The notes: a model not told the origin generated them from the sequence alone. A stretch of DNA of 31,933 nt from Thermoplasmatota archaeon (GCA_016929175.1 JAFGJI010000031.1:1-31933), one strand, 5' to 3'. Positions 16,002 to 24,699 are shown, counted from the first letter of the stretch. Numbers and translations are program-made.

Positions 16002-16433
16002 TTAACCGCATCCACAGCTTACCTCACAACAAGATCCTTTGAATTGATCCAACACCTTCAGTATCCCTTCCCGAAGCATCTCTTTGGGTATGTTCTCGCT
16101 GGTTTCTCCATCGTATTCGAATGTCCGGCAATTCGTTTCCTCTCCGCAAACATCCGAACAGGAACCGCAATAATTATCGGACATTGTCAGTTTTCCGGAG
16201 ACTATCTCCTCGAGGTCCTGTCCGTTCAATCTGATGGTCGGTGATCTCTTCAAACCATACTTCTTCTCATCGTCCTTGGTGCTGATCCTGATCTTGTTAA
16301 CGGTAAGGTGATCGATCCCCTTCAACTCCTGTCGCAATTCTATAAGGACTTCATCCAGAGTTTCATCCGTTGACTGACATCTTTCACAGCATGACAGGTC
16401 CAGGTATAGGAAATCTATGTTCAGCTTGTTCAA
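16002..16433 (-). CDS. DUF2703-like thioredoxin-fold Cys protein
   Basis: The product has 143 residues with a TTG start supported by GGTGAG three bases upstream. The N terminus (FLYLDLSCCERCQSTDETLDEV) places a CxxC at C16/C19 after the first strand, as in thioredoxin-like proteins of the DUF2703 family. The KRSPTIRLNGQDLEEI segment matches the cis-Pro region of that fold. A second cluster, YCGSCSDVCGEETNCRTFEYDG, is also family-typical. The tail SCCEVSCGCG adds five cysteines and may bind a metal or metalloid. Family members often occur near mercury or arsenic resistance genes, but none is seen here. An A/T-rich element (TTTAATATTTAAT on the minus strand, near 16470-16482) is a likely TATA box, so the gene seems to be transcribed alone. 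Confidence 0.75.
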   Translation of the reverse strand: MNKLNIDFLYLDLSCCERCQSTDETLDEVLIELRQELKGIDHLTVNKIRISTKDDEKKYGLKRSPTIRLNGQDLEEIVSGKLTMSDNYCGSCSDVCGEETNCRTFEYDGETSENIPKEMLREGILKVLDQFKGSCCEVSCGCG

Positions 16434-17021
16434 GTTCTCACCAACCAGGATAGTAATGACAACACCCCAAATTAAATATTAAATTCTTTCCAATATGCCT
16501 GAATACCAGAGGATCCAATTTCAGCAACTTACGATGACATGGATATCCTTCTCATGATGAGAAGTGTTCACATTTACCATACCCTTGCCCAACCGGATGA
16601 AGTAGTGACCGATAATGGGGAACCATTGTTCCAAGATGGTCCTCATAATGGGACCATCATTATAATCACAAACCATCGATGAGTTTCATTTTCCTATACT
16701 AGGGCCGGTGCAAGATGTTAAGTGGGCCAGGCCGGTCTAACTGATAATTGGTTTTTACCTGAAAAGTCGCTTATTTCTTAACCACTCGACCTGGGTCAAT
16801 TCAGCGGATCATATAATGAATTGGGGATTTGGCTAGGTTCGAATCCGTCTGCACGATTAACAAATTGTTTTTGAATAGAATCAATGGTCCAAACAAGCGA
16901 TGGTAAGGTTTTTATTGGTCTGGATAATGAATTACATCTTATAGGTCCTCCCTCGATTATGGGAGGACTGCTACAAATTTGAGCCAAATTTACGAGGATA
17001 GAATTTTATGACTGTAAATGT
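16434..17021. other. 590-base intergenic region with a hairpin and a tRNA T-arm-like motif
   Basis: No convincing gene is present; a 63-codon minus-strand ORF at 16796-16987 has no SD and no recognisable character. The region holds a T-arm-like 12-mer, GGTTCGAATCCG (16836-16847), whose surroundings do not fold as a tRNA. It also holds a perfect 8-bp hairpin, GTCCTCCC/GGGAGGAC (16945-16968, 8-base loop), in the 3' flank of the prenyltransferase gene. The hairpin lacks an adjacent T-run, so it may be an RNA processing or stability element rather than a terminator. The TATA box of the DUF2703-like gene lies near 16470-16482. Confidence 0.5.
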
Positions 17022-17942
17022 TCATCGACCAAAGACCAAGTAAAGGTTCGCTAGGATCAGAAAAGCGAACATCGATGCCATTGATATGGTGACAAGAACG
17101 GTGGCAGGTCTTTTCAGGGCGGGTCTGAGAATGATCGAAGGTATCGAAGCTGTGAGAGGTATCAATGATAGCAAGCAAAATACACCCAGGATCCTCCATA
17201 CAGGACCTATCCTAAGGACCCAGAATGAAAAATAAAAGAGAGTGGCGAGAAGTGTGGAGATGAAAAGTAGAATGAAGGAAATCCTTCTTCCATAGAGGAC
17301 GACCATTGTGGTTTTTCCTCCCTTTCGATCTGCTTCCCTGTCAGGGATCTGAACGCTGGTGATGAACTGGATACCGTAAAGTAGCTGAGGAAAAAGGAAG
17401 TATACAATAATTGAGAGCGAGCCTTTGTACATCACAAAATAGCCCATGAACAGGACCAATAATCCCACCGCGGTAACGGTCGCAACCTCTCCCAGCCTCC
17501 TGTAAGCCAACCTGAAAGGCGGGCTCGTGTAGGCCCACCCAAGGAGAGCCCCCGATAGGACCAGCAGTGGAAAGAACAGTGTTCTTTGGTATATGAACAT
17601 GAATACAATCGAAAGGGAGATCGATAACAAGATCAATCCAATGGCGATGGTCTTTGCGATGGGTGCCAATTCCGGTTTTCTTTGAAGGACGCCACTCCCT
17701 CCGGAGAAAGGGGAAGGAGAATTGAACTTATCAGCGGAAATATCGTAGAGGTCATTGCTGTAGGATACGGAAAGATGTGCGGGAAAGAACACTGCGTAAC
17801 CGAAAAGGAACTTCAATACGTCCCCTTCACCTCCCAGTTCTACCGCTATGAGGGCCCCCAGCGAATATATCAGGAAACCTCCGAAAAGAAAATGGAATCT
17901 TCCAAGTTTCAGAATATCAATGAGATCCTGTCTTTTGGACAC
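17022..17942 (-). CDS. UbiA-superfamily prenyltransferase (MenA-like)
   Basis: The protein has 306 residues with about eight to nine membrane helices. Both Asp-rich motifs of the superfamily are present: NDLYDISAD (residues 63-71) and DREADRKGGKTT (201-212), which bind the prenyl diphosphate through Mg2+. The form of the motifs, and the GKTT after the second, fit the MenA branch, which attaches a polyprenyl chain to 1,4-dihydroxy-2-naphthoate for menaquinone-type quinones. Archaeal relatives also include lipid-forming enzymes (geranylgeranylglyceryl phosphate synthases) and other quinone enzymes, so the exact substrate is uncertain. The start is a GTG at 17942 with a weak AAGGT next to it. 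No other quinone gene is nearby. Confidence 0.82.
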   Translation of the reverse strand: MSKRQDLIDILKLGRFHFLFGGFLIYSLGALIAVELGGEGDVLKFLFGYAVFFPAHLSVSYSNDLYDISADKFNSPSPFSGGSGVLQRKPELAPIAKTIAIGLILLSISLSIVFMFIYQRTLFFPLLVLSGALLGWAYTSPPFRLAYRRLGEVATVTAVGLLVLFMGYFVMYKGSLSIIVYFLFPQLLYGIQFITSVQIPDREADRKGGKTTMVVLYGRRISFILLFISTLLATLFYFSFWVLRIGPVWRILGVFCLLSLIPLTASIPSIILRPALKRPATVLVTISMASMFAFLILANLYLVFGR

Positions 17943-18089
17943 ACCTTATCATGGACTTATAGGGATAGAATGATTTCCCAAAATTCACTCTCAGACATTC
18001 AGAAAGCAATGTAGTATTGATCTAATGTTTTGGTGTTTTCAATATTGAGGGGGGGAGGATCATCAAGAAGTTGATGGACCAGGCCGGAC

Positions 18090-18749
18090 TCACTCGTTTT
18101 CGACCTTCTGCAGAAGCTGTATTATCATCCTTTCCGGGGCGGCCCCCTCCTGATGATACTTGTCGTTGATGACGGTCCTCGGGACCCCCATGACCTTGTA
18201 TTTCCCGGAAAGCTCCGGGAACTCCTGCGCTTCGACCATATCGGCCGTTATCTTCTCGCTCACCAGAGCCATGTGATGGGCCAGTACCACCGATCTCGGG
18301 CAATAGGGACATGTTGGGGTGACGAAGACCTGCATATGTACGTCCTTTGTCAGCCCCTTCAGGAACTTCTGCCCCTCCTCGGAGATGCCCGGGACACCGA
18401 TCGAAACGGTAAGTATGGCATCCAGAAGCGATGTGAACTCGTACCCTGCCGGTATCCCGAAGAACCTGATCCCGAGGTATTCGTTCTTCTCCTCGGTCCC
18501 TTTCATTATCAATATCGCGGGTGTCTTGTCCACGCCGTATCTCTTTGCTATCCCTTTGTCCTTCTCGATATCAAGATGCTTCACGGTGATATTCTTGGAA
18601 AGTGCCGAGATCTCCTCCACTATGGCAAGGGTTTCCTTGCATGCCATGCAGCCGTCCTCTGCCGTGAATACCAGTATATGCACCGGTCCCTTCATTTCCC
18701 CAAGGGCTCCTATCACATGTTCCCTGGTCTCCTTGTCCATCATTTCCAT
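18090..18749 (-). CDS. Protein disulfide oxidoreductase with two thioredoxin folds
   Basis: The protein has 219 residues and matches the archaeal/thermophile PDO family, made of two thioredoxin-fold units. The N-terminal unit carries CMAC (C34-C37) and a cis-Pro region DKTPAILI. The C-terminal unit carries the classic CPYC (C147-C150) and GVPRTV. PDO acts in the cytoplasm in dithiol-disulfide exchange and is usually reduced by a thioredoxin reductase-like enzyme; no such reductase is nearby. The ATG at 18749 has GAGGTG eight bases upstream. A TATA-like TTATTAAA (minus strand, 18805-18798) lies about 50 bases upstream, so the gene has its own promoter after the terminator of the preceding gene. 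Confidence 0.9.
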   Translation of the reverse strand: MEMMDKETREHVIGALGEMKGPVHILVFTAEDGCMACKETLAIVEEISALSKNITVKHLDIEKDKGIAKRYGVDKTPAILIMKGTEEKNEYLGIRFFGIPAGYEFTSLLDAILTVSIGVPGISEEGQKFLKGLTKDVHMQVFVTPTCPYCPRSVVLAHHMALVSEKITADMVEAQEFPELSGKYKVMGVPRTVINDKYHQEGAAPERMIIQLLQKVENE

Positions 18750-18797
18750 GTTCTTCTCACCTCAAGTATTTGATCTCGAGCAAAGGAAAAGATACCC

Positions 18798-18805
18798 TTT
18801 AATAA
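18798..18805 (-). promoter_or_regulatory. TATA box of the disulfide oxidoreductase gene
   Basis: The minus-strand sequence TTATTAAA is centred about 52 bases before the ATG at 18749. It predicts a leader of about 25 bases that contains the GAGGTG ribosome-binding site. Confidence 0.55.
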
Positions 18806-18816
18806 CATTTGTGCAT

Positions 18817-18836
18817 AAAAAAAACGGCCGAACCGT
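18817..18836 (-). terminator. Hairpin plus T8 terminator
   Basis: Immediately after the TGA (18840-18838) of the upstream gene, the minus strand reads ACGG-TTCGG-CCGT followed by eight T residues. This is a short hairpin with a T-tract, placed exactly where transcription of that gene should stop. Confidence 0.6.
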
Positions 18837-18837
18837 A

Positions 18838-19305
18838 TCAGGTCCGATCCCACATATCGTCCGGGAGCTCCCCGTAGAGTTCCTCCCCGTCCACATCCGG
18901 TATCAGAGAACCGATGTCTCCGCCGCATGTTCTCTGGCTTTCGGTAAGGTCGGCGATATATTTCTTTTTCAACGTCCAGTAGTTGATCCTCCACTCCCTT
19001 CCATCGTAGAGAGTGGTCTCCTCCCTCTCGGTCTTCAGGATTCCCAGGTCCTCGAGCATGTAGAAGATGTCCCTGTCATCCGTTTTGAGCATGTTGTCTA
19101 TGATACGCTCTCCGAAGCCGAAGAAGTTCAGCACATGTTCGGCCATCTCCTCGGCCACGCCCACCTCCAGGGAGCCCTCCTGGTTCTTCTTCTTGAAAGA
19201 CCTCTGGATCGCCGTGGTCAGAACGAAACGTGAAACTACGTCGCCCTTTCCTCCGCAGAAGTCCATCATCATTGGTTTTCCCAATACATCTTCTTTCAAT
19301 ACCAT
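18838..19305 (-). CDS. Conserved archaeal protein, possibly DUF6015 family
   Basis: The product has 155 soluble residues. The central part (AEEMAEHVLNFFGFGERIIDNML, then DRDIFYMLEDLGILKTEREETTLYDGREWRINYW) resembles small archaeal proteins I associate with DUF6015; I am not certain of the family name. The second block looks like a winged-helix wing region, so a DNA- or protein-binding role is possible. There is no SD before the ATG. Instead, TATATA (19335-19340) is centred about 32 bases upstream, pointing to a nearly leaderless mRNA. A hairpin with T8 follows the stop directly. The gene is divergent from the OB-fold protein gene. Confidence 0.7.
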   Translation of the reverse strand: MVLKEDVLGKPMMMDFCGGKGDVVSRFVLTTAIQRSFKKKNQEGSLEVGVAEEMAEHVLNFFGFGERIIDNMLKTDDRDIFYMLEDLGILKTEREETTLYDGREWRINYWTLKKKYIADLTESQRTCGGDIGSLIPDVDGEELYGELPDDMWDRT

Positions 19306-19334
19306 GAGAATTCTGTCCCTTTGGATCTTTCAAC

Positions 19335-19342
19335 TATATACC
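19335..19342 (-). promoter_or_regulatory. TATA box for the 155-residue protein
   Basis: The minus-strand sequence GGTATATA is centred about 33 bases from the ATG at 19305. With no SD in front of that ATG, a very short leader is likely. Confidence 0.6.
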
Positions 19343-19410
19343 TTACCGTATGATTTTCTATCCTAATTAAAATTCCCCCTGTTCTCAATTGGAGCGAATG
19401 CGCGGACTAA

Positions 19411-19420
19411 CTTTAAAAAC
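19411..19420 (+). promoter_or_regulatory. TATA-like element for the OB-fold/TctA operon
   Basis: CTTTAAAAAC is centred about 40 bases before the ATG at 19456. It predicts transcription starting at about the SD (GAGGGTGAG), giving a very short leader. Confidence 0.5.
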
Positions 19421-19455
19421 ACCTTTGGAACTGCTATGTCCGAGGGTGAGTGCAA

Positions 19456-20655
19456 ATGACGTTGCCGAAGCTCAGCGAGCAGACAGTAAGGGTAGTGGTT
19501 GTCGTCTTCTCCCTGGTGGGAATGGCGGTCCTCGGCATCATTGCGGCAGTGACGGAGGTGGAGAGGATACGCGTGGCGGAAGCAGCAGACCACTCCGGAG
19601 AACGGGTGGAAGTTGTTGGATCGGTAATAGGATCGGCAACATCGGCCTCGGGCTCCTCCTGGGTCCTGATAATGGAGGAAAATGTCACCATGGAGGTGTT
19701 CATAGAGAACGGAAGACCGGACATCGAGCCCGGAACGCTGATATCCGTTGAAGGGGAGATCACCATGATAGGAGGAGATCCTGTCCTAACTGTCCAGAAG
19801 GTGGAGGATATCCGGGTGGAGGAACGATCGACCGTTCAGATGTACGAAGGAAATGCAGTCCCTGGCATACCGTATTGCCTGAAGGTGATGGTACGATCCT
19901 CGACCCATACCGGATGGATCGACCAGGAAGTGGTGGCCATTCCACTCGGGGGGAACGGCCTGGAGGAGCTTCCCGTTTTCCTTACCGTCAACAGGCTGGA
20001 CATGGACCTGAGACCGGGGGATATACTTAACCTGACAGCCGTCTTCACAGGCCCAAGTTCGGGGATGGTCTATGGCGATCTCAACTGCGAGCTCCTGGCC
20101 CGGGCCGAGGTTCTGACCACGAGCCTGCTCTGGCTGGTGAACGAGATGAGGTCATCACCCTCATCGGCTCCTATAGATCCCATCACGCTGGAGGGGTATA
20201 TCAAATACCCTCCGGGAGGAAAGACCGTGTACATATCGGAGATGGTGGAGGGAGGTGAGATCTCCGTCAGGGTCAGACTGCCGCAGGAGCGGTCCGATAT
20301 CTCAATGGGTGACCTCGTCAGGCTTTTCAACTGTTCCTTCTCATGGGATGTGGAGGGAATGAGAATGGAGCTGATCGCAGAAGAAAGTGAAATACTGGAT
20401 GTCCACGGTCCCTGGAGGCTCAACCTCGGGTCGATGGAGTGGGGGCTTCTGGATTTCGTGGACTGCAGGGTTGTAATTTCCGGGGCTGTCGAGGTGGCAG
20501 GGAACAGTACCAGGATAGTTCAGGACGGGGTCTCTCTCGAGGTCAGGAACTATACAGGTCCGATCGGTTACGGTGATACGAAGGTTACTGGAAAGCTGCT
20601 TTATGATGAGGTCATGAACACCCTTTATCTGGAGTCGGAGGCGGTCGCCTCGTGA
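19456..20655 (+). CDS. Membrane-anchored multi-OB-fold protein
   Basis: The protein has 399 residues from the ATG at 19456, which follows GAGGGTGAG; a GTG two codons earlier overlaps the SD. One N-terminal membrane helix (about residues 11-32) anchors a long beta-rich outer region. At least one classic OB-like unit is visible: ERVEVVGSVIGSATSASGSSWVLIMEENVTMEVFIENG, then GTLISVEGEI. Similar patterns recur in ITLEGYIKYPPGGKTVYISEMVEGGEISVRV and near the C terminus (VVISGAVEVAGNSTRIVQDGVSLEV). These resemble nucleic-acid-binding OB folds by pattern, but an extracytoplasmic location makes DNA binding uncertain. The stop overlaps the GTG start of the transporter gene, so the two products are made together and may form one complex. 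Confidence 0.75.
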   Translation: MTLPKLSEQTVRVVVVVFSLVGMAVLGIIAAVTEVERIRVAEAADHSGERVEVVGSVIGSATSASGSSWVLIMEENVTMEVFIENGRPDIEPGTLISVEGEITMIGGDPVLTVQKVEDIRVEERSTVQMYEGNAVPGIPYCLKVMVRSSTHTGWIDQEVVAIPLGGNGLEELPVFLTVNRLDMDLRPGDILNLTAVFTGPSSGMVYGDLNCELLARAEVLTTSLLWLVNEMRSSPSSAPIDPITLEGYIKYPPGGKTVYISEMVEGGEISVRVRLPQERSDISMGDLVRLFNCSFSWDVEGMRMELIAEESEILDVHGPWRLNLGSMEWGLLDFVDCRVVISGAVEVAGNSTRIVQDGVSLEVRNYTGPIGYGDTKVTGKLLYDEVMNTLYLESEAVAS

Positions 20656-22010
20656 TCGACACGATATTGCTGATCCTTCTCGGGGCCCTTGCGGGGACAG
20701 GTTTCGGGGTGATGACGGGTCTGATCCCCGGCGTACACGTGAACAACGTGGCCATTGTCCTGCTTGGACTGAGCCCGATCATCTCCTCCGCTCTCCAGGA
20801 CCTCACGGGACTTGGACAGACCGAGGCCATGCTCATGGTCGCCTCCGCCATAGTGGCCACTTCTATGGCCCACACTTTCCTCGATTTCATACCATCGACC
20901 TTCCTTGGTGCCCCTGAGGCTGAAACCGCGCTGTCGGTCCTTCCTGCCCATGGGATGCTCCTGGAAGGGAACGGTTACAGTGCGATCTTCCTATCCGCGG
21001 TGGGCTCCTTCGGGGCCATAGTGGCAGGGACCCTTCTTCTGATACCCTACAGTCTTCTGGTCAATGATCCGATAAACGGATACCAGCTTCTGAAAGAGGT
21101 GATGGTATGGGTCCTGATAGGAGTTGTGGTCCTTATGCTTGTGACCGAGACAAAGAAGGTCCCGTATATTCCTTACCGCACGGGGGATGGAAAGTTGATA
21201 TGGTCGGAGGGCAGGTTCTCATCGGTCCTTGGCGTTCTCGGGGCATTCCTTCTCTTTTTGACATCCGGTCTGCTGGGGCTCATAGCTCTCGACCTCGAAC
21301 TGAGCTCCCCCTTCGGACTTCCGGCAACCTCTCTCTTTCCCCTGCTGTCAGGTCTCTTCGGGACATCCACCCTGCTGGAATCACTCAGAGGGGGCGCCAC
21401 GGTACCGTTGCAGAGGATAGAGAAGCAATCGGTGGACCCTGCAGAAGCCGTGTCCTCCATCACTTCAGGCTCGATAGCTGGTTCGATCGTAGGCTTTCTG
21501 CCTGGAATGAGCGGCGGTGTTGCCACCGTGATAGCCATGATATTCAGGAAGGAGCCCAAGCCAAGCTCGGTCATACTGACACTCTCGGCCATCAACACGG
21601 CCAATTCGTTCTTCGTTCTCGGGGCGCTTTTTTTAATACTGAGGCCGCGTTCGGGAGCTGCCATCGTTGTGAATGAACTTGTGAACGTGAGGGAATGGAG
21701 CGACATGCTCCCTCCATCCGAGCTCTCCCTCCTGCTGATGTCGGCCCTCCTCGCTTCATGCCTGGGGTTCTTCCTCACCCTCATTCTCGGATCAAAACTG
21801 GCCAATATCATGCCCCGTCTTCCATACAGCAAGGTGGCCTGGAGCATAATCATCCTTATCGCATTGATGGTCCTTGCCTTTACGGGCCCTATTGGCCTCC
21901 TGGTGCTTGCCGTATCGACATCGCTCGGCATGATGGCACCCTTGACCGGGATCAGAAGGTCGCACGCCATGGGTGTTCTTCTGCTTCCAGTCATCACAAT
22001 GATATGGTAG
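20652..22010 (+). CDS. TctA-family (DUF112) membrane transporter
   Basis: The protein has 452 residues with about ten to twelve membrane helices. The N-terminal GALAGTGFGVMTGLIPGVHV and the internal GSIAGSIVGFLPGMSGGVA are the paired Gly/Pro motifs of the TctA permease family, which forms the large membrane subunit of tripartite tricarboxylate transporters. Archaeal members often lack a periplasmic TctC partner, and neither TctB nor TctC is seen here, so this is probably a stand-alone secondary transporter. The substrate is unknown. The GTG start overlaps the preceding stop (GTGA at 20652-20655), giving tight translational coupling to the OB-fold membrane protein. The gene converges on the helical-repeat gene, with 32 bases between stops. 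Confidence 0.85.
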   Translation: MIDTILLILLGALAGTGFGVMTGLIPGVHVNNVAIVLLGLSPIISSALQDLTGLGQTEAMLMVASAIVATSMAHTFLDFIPSTFLGAPEAETALSVLPAHGMLLEGNGYSAIFLSAVGSFGAIVAGTLLLIPYSLLVNDPINGYQLLKEVMVWVLIGVVVLMLVTETKKVPYIPYRTGDGKLIWSEGRFSSVLGVLGAFLLFLTSGLLGLIALDLELSSPFGLPATSLFPLLSGLFGTSTLLESLRGGATVPLQRIEKQSVDPAEAVSSITSGSIAGSIVGFLPGMSGGVATVIAMIFRKEPKPSSVILTLSAINTANSFFVLGALFLILRPRSGAAIVVNELVNVREWSDMLPPSELSLLLMSALLASCLGFFLTLILGSKLANIMPRLPYSKVAWSIIILIALMVLAFTGPIGLLVLAVSTSLGMMAPLTGIRRSHAMGVLLLPVITMIW

Positions 22011-22042
22011 GTTGTTTGAAAAAAATTCTGGATGACCAGGTC

Positions 22043-24649
22043 TCATGATATCGAGGTCATTCTGCTGTAGCAGTCCTTACCGATCTCCAATGCCTTGATG
22101 TACTGCTTCTGGATCACAAGGTCCTGGATCTTCTCGATATCCTTTTTGTATTCCTCTGTCTCCATTCCCTTGGAATGCATTCTCGTGATCTCAACCTTGA
22201 TCTTTGGGATCAGCGTGAAGAGCTCGGTCCGGGCCTGTTCGTCCTCGGAGAACGCTCCCCTTCGTAAGCTGTTCAAAGAGGTCATTCCATCCCTGGCATC
22301 CGGTCCCCGGTACTGGTCTTCCATGATGGTGCTTACCATCTCCTTCTTCAGCTGTTCGGGCGAAGCCATCAGGAGTGCATTGACCTCATGGTCCATCTCG
22401 GTAAGTGCTTTCTCTGCATTCGGGGCGTCGAGGGAATCTATCAATGCAGTGATGTTCGATATCCTCTGCTTGAAACCGTCCACGGTCACACCCGATCTCT
22501 CGAGCCTGGCGATCTTTCCCTTCTGTGCCAGCAGGTTGCCCCCGAGTTTGTCCATTTTGTCCTGGAGTATCATCCTTTCCGATATCTTTTTTAAGAGTTT
22601 CTCGGTCACACGGGAGAGTAGCTCATTGGCTCCATTGACGTCTCCCACCTCCCTCAAGACCCTGGACTTGGTGAGTATTGCCTTGTATTGGGACACTTCC
22701 ATGCCGATCTGTCTGCCCTGCTTGATCAAGTCTGACATCTGGATTATAAGGTCCTGTGCTTTGAAGGCAGATGCCTTTCTTGCAAGCGATTCCCGGAAAC
22801 CGGTGAGATCCTCAAGGGCATCCCGGATCCTCCCCTCGTCGGCAAGTGAGTATGCTGCCGATATCTTTTCGTTGACATCCCCCATCTCCGATCCATGTTC
22901 CTTGCATTGGGAAGCCAGATCGCGTATCTCGATCTCCAGGGAAGAGAACATCCTCCGGGTCATCCGATCTTCAAGTTCAACCTGCGCTTCGATGTAAAGG
23001 TCAACTGCCTTTTCAGGCTCCTTTGCCTTGACCAGTTCGTTCGCTCTTGAGAGCTTTTCCCTTGATGATGAGACATCCACCTCAAGGGCATCGGCTTCCA
23101 TGATCATTTCCTCGACGATCTGCTTTCTCTTGTCGACCGTCCTGTACAACAGGCGTGGGTCGATCTTGTCCAGGAGTCTTTCGGAAGCTCTCACGGCCTT
23201 CTCGTACTTTCGGTCAAGGTAAAATGATCGCATCTCATCCAGCTCATTTTCAAGGTCCTTGACGTCCTGACCTCCTTCCGTGAGCTCCTTCATCTTGTCC
23301 ATTATCTTTGTGAGGTTCTTTTGGTATTCTATCTTGATCTCTTCATTTGATATGTAAACGAGCCTCTGATCTATCACGGTCATGATCTTCTCCAAAAGTT
23401 GCATATTATGGTCTTTCAAGGATCTCAGGGCTTCGTTAACCGGGCCTTTGAGGGGAGTGATATCCAGCCCTTTCTTGTGCATGACCGCCATCGATCTCTT
23501 GATCTCTTCCATCCTCAAGGTCGCGAATTCGAATGCCTTTTCCTCCTTCAGTCGGGAGAGCTCGGACTCGGCCCCATTTACCAAAATATAGGCTTCATCC
23601 ATTGCTCCATCCATAACAAGCCCGTCAGCCCTTTCCAGGATGTTCAGGACTGCTGATGGATCGATCAACTTGACGATATCCTCCGCCGTGCTTCTAAGTT
23701 CGGATATCTTCTTCTGTATTTCCTTGACGGGTTTCTCCTCGATCTCTGTAGCTTCGGAGGCCACTCTGTCCAGGAAGGTCTTCATGGCCGCCAGCGCCTC
23801 TTTAGGGTCCTCCCGTGCCATCTCGATGATCGAATCCTGCTTCTTCTTCAGGTCCAGGTAAAGCTTTGAACCTGTCCCCTCAGATGCCTCGATCTTGCCC
23901 ATCAGAGGCGCGACCGAAAGGAGAAGGGCTTCCAGTTTCCTGAATTCCGCGACATTACTCTCCGATCCAACTCTGGAAGCGAGGTCCCGGCTCTTTTCCC
24001 AGGCGTCGATTAGATCCCCATCGAACAGAAACCTCCTGACCTCACCAAGCTCTTCTCTCAGGGAGGTCGTATCCAGCTCTGATGAGATCTCGTTGATCAT
24101 TTCTTCGACCTTTGACAGGGATCTGTTGGTCTTCATGGTAAGGTCTTCGGTCAGCACTTTATGGAGGTTTTCCGCTTCATTCTGGATATCCTTCAATGAT
24201 GAGAGAACATTCTTCATCCCTTCGGGATCAGCATCCTTCTGGCGCTTGAGGCATTCCGAGAACCTCTCTTCTATTTCCCTGATCCTTTCCAATTCACCGG
24301 CTCTTTTGAAATCGTTCATCAGCACTCTAAACTTGCCGTTGATGCCCGTGATGCTCTCTTTGATCTTTTCCTGATCGGAAGGGGTTTCATCCTTAACGAC
24401 CCGGGTGGCGCCCATTTCTGCTTTAATGGTCTTTTCCTCGAGCTTTTTCAGTATTTGCTCGAACTTTTCAAAGGCTTCATCGACCTTTTGCTCATCGTTC
24501 ACTCTCGATATGACTTGTTCCAGGTCCTTGAAGATCTCCCTGGCCCTCTTCGTATCGGCAACTTTCTCTTCCAGTTTGCCGATACGCAGGTATAGGGCCT
24601 CCATCCTATCCGAATGTGTTGCCTTTGTGTCCTTTGCCATCTGGATCAT
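22043..24649 (-). CDS. Long helical-repeat/coiled-coil protein
   Basis: The protein has 868 residues, is highly charged, almost entirely helical in appearance, and has no signal peptide or membrane segment. It contains a repeated three-part unit: a helix ending in a Gly/acidic turn, a second helix with an L-x-x-A/L pattern, and a third starting near EKA(L/V). The marker Ala positions are about 216, 285, 353, 422 (Ile), 485, 548, 611, 674, 748 and 853. The spacing is 63-69 for most units and exactly 63 between 422 and 674. This fits an alpha-solenoid or tandem helical-hairpin scaffold. No Walker motifs exist, so it is not an SMC/Rad50 protein. The start at 24649 has AAGGG close by. TATAAAATC (minus strand, near 24690-24698) is a good TATA box. 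The function is unknown; a cytoplasmic scaffold is a guess. Confidence 0.8.
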   Translation of the reverse strand: MIQMAKDTKATHSDRMEALYLRIGKLEEKVADTKRAREIFKDLEQVISRVNDEQKVDEAFEKFEQILKKLEEKTIKAEMGATRVVKDETPSDQEKIKESITGINGKFRVLMNDFKRAGELERIREIEERFSECLKRQKDADPEGMKNVLSSLKDIQNEAENLHKVLTEDLTMKTNRSLSKVEEMINEISSELDTTSLREELGEVRRFLFDGDLIDAWEKSRDLASRVGSESNVAEFRKLEALLLSVAPLMGKIEASEGTGSKLYLDLKKKQDSIIEMAREDPKEALAAMKTFLDRVASEATEIEEKPVKEIQKKISELRSTAEDIVKLIDPSAVLNILERADGLVMDGAMDEAYILVNGAESELSRLKEEKAFEFATLRMEEIKRSMAVMHKKGLDITPLKGPVNEALRSLKDHNMQLLEKIMTVIDQRLVYISNEEIKIEYQKNLTKIMDKMKELTEGGQDVKDLENELDEMRSFYLDRKYEKAVRASERLLDKIDPRLLYRTVDKRKQIVEEMIMEADALEVDVSSSREKLSRANELVKAKEPEKAVDLYIEAQVELEDRMTRRMFSSLEIEIRDLASQCKEHGSEMGDVNEKISAAYSLADEGRIRDALEDLTGFRESLARKASAFKAQDLIIQMSDLIKQGRQIGMEVSQYKAILTKSRVLREVGDVNGANELLSRVTEKLLKKISERMILQDKMDKLGGNLLAQKGKIARLERSGVTVDGFKQRISNITALIDSLDAPNAEKALTEMDHEVNALLMASPEQLKKEMVSTIMEDQYRGPDARDGMTSLNSLRRGAFSEDEQARTELFTLIPKIKVEITRMHSKGMETEEYKKDIEKIQDLVIQKQYIKALEIGKDCYSRMTSIS

Positions 24650-24688
24650 CCAACCCTTCTAGTTGCCGACCATTCATTAAATGGACTG

Positions 24689-24699
24689 GATTTTATAGG
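24689..24699 (-). promoter_or_regulatory. TATA box of the helical-repeat gene
   Basis: The minus-strand sequence CCTATAAAATC is centred about 45 bases before the ATG at 24649. It predicts a leader of about 20 bases. Confidence 0.65.

Noticed and set aside
16780..16870. A tRNA gene at GGTTCGAATCCG
   Set aside because: The T-stem has only two pairs and no acceptor, D or anticodon stems can be formed.
6098..18090. GGCCAGGCCG-like sequences near 6105, 16724 and 18076 as a dispersed repeat
   Set aside because: The identity is only 10-12 bases and the flanks differ; many such pairs are expected by chance in 32 kb.
22043..24649. SMC or Rad50 ATPase
   Set aside because: There is no Walker A/B, hinge or signature motif; only helical repeats.
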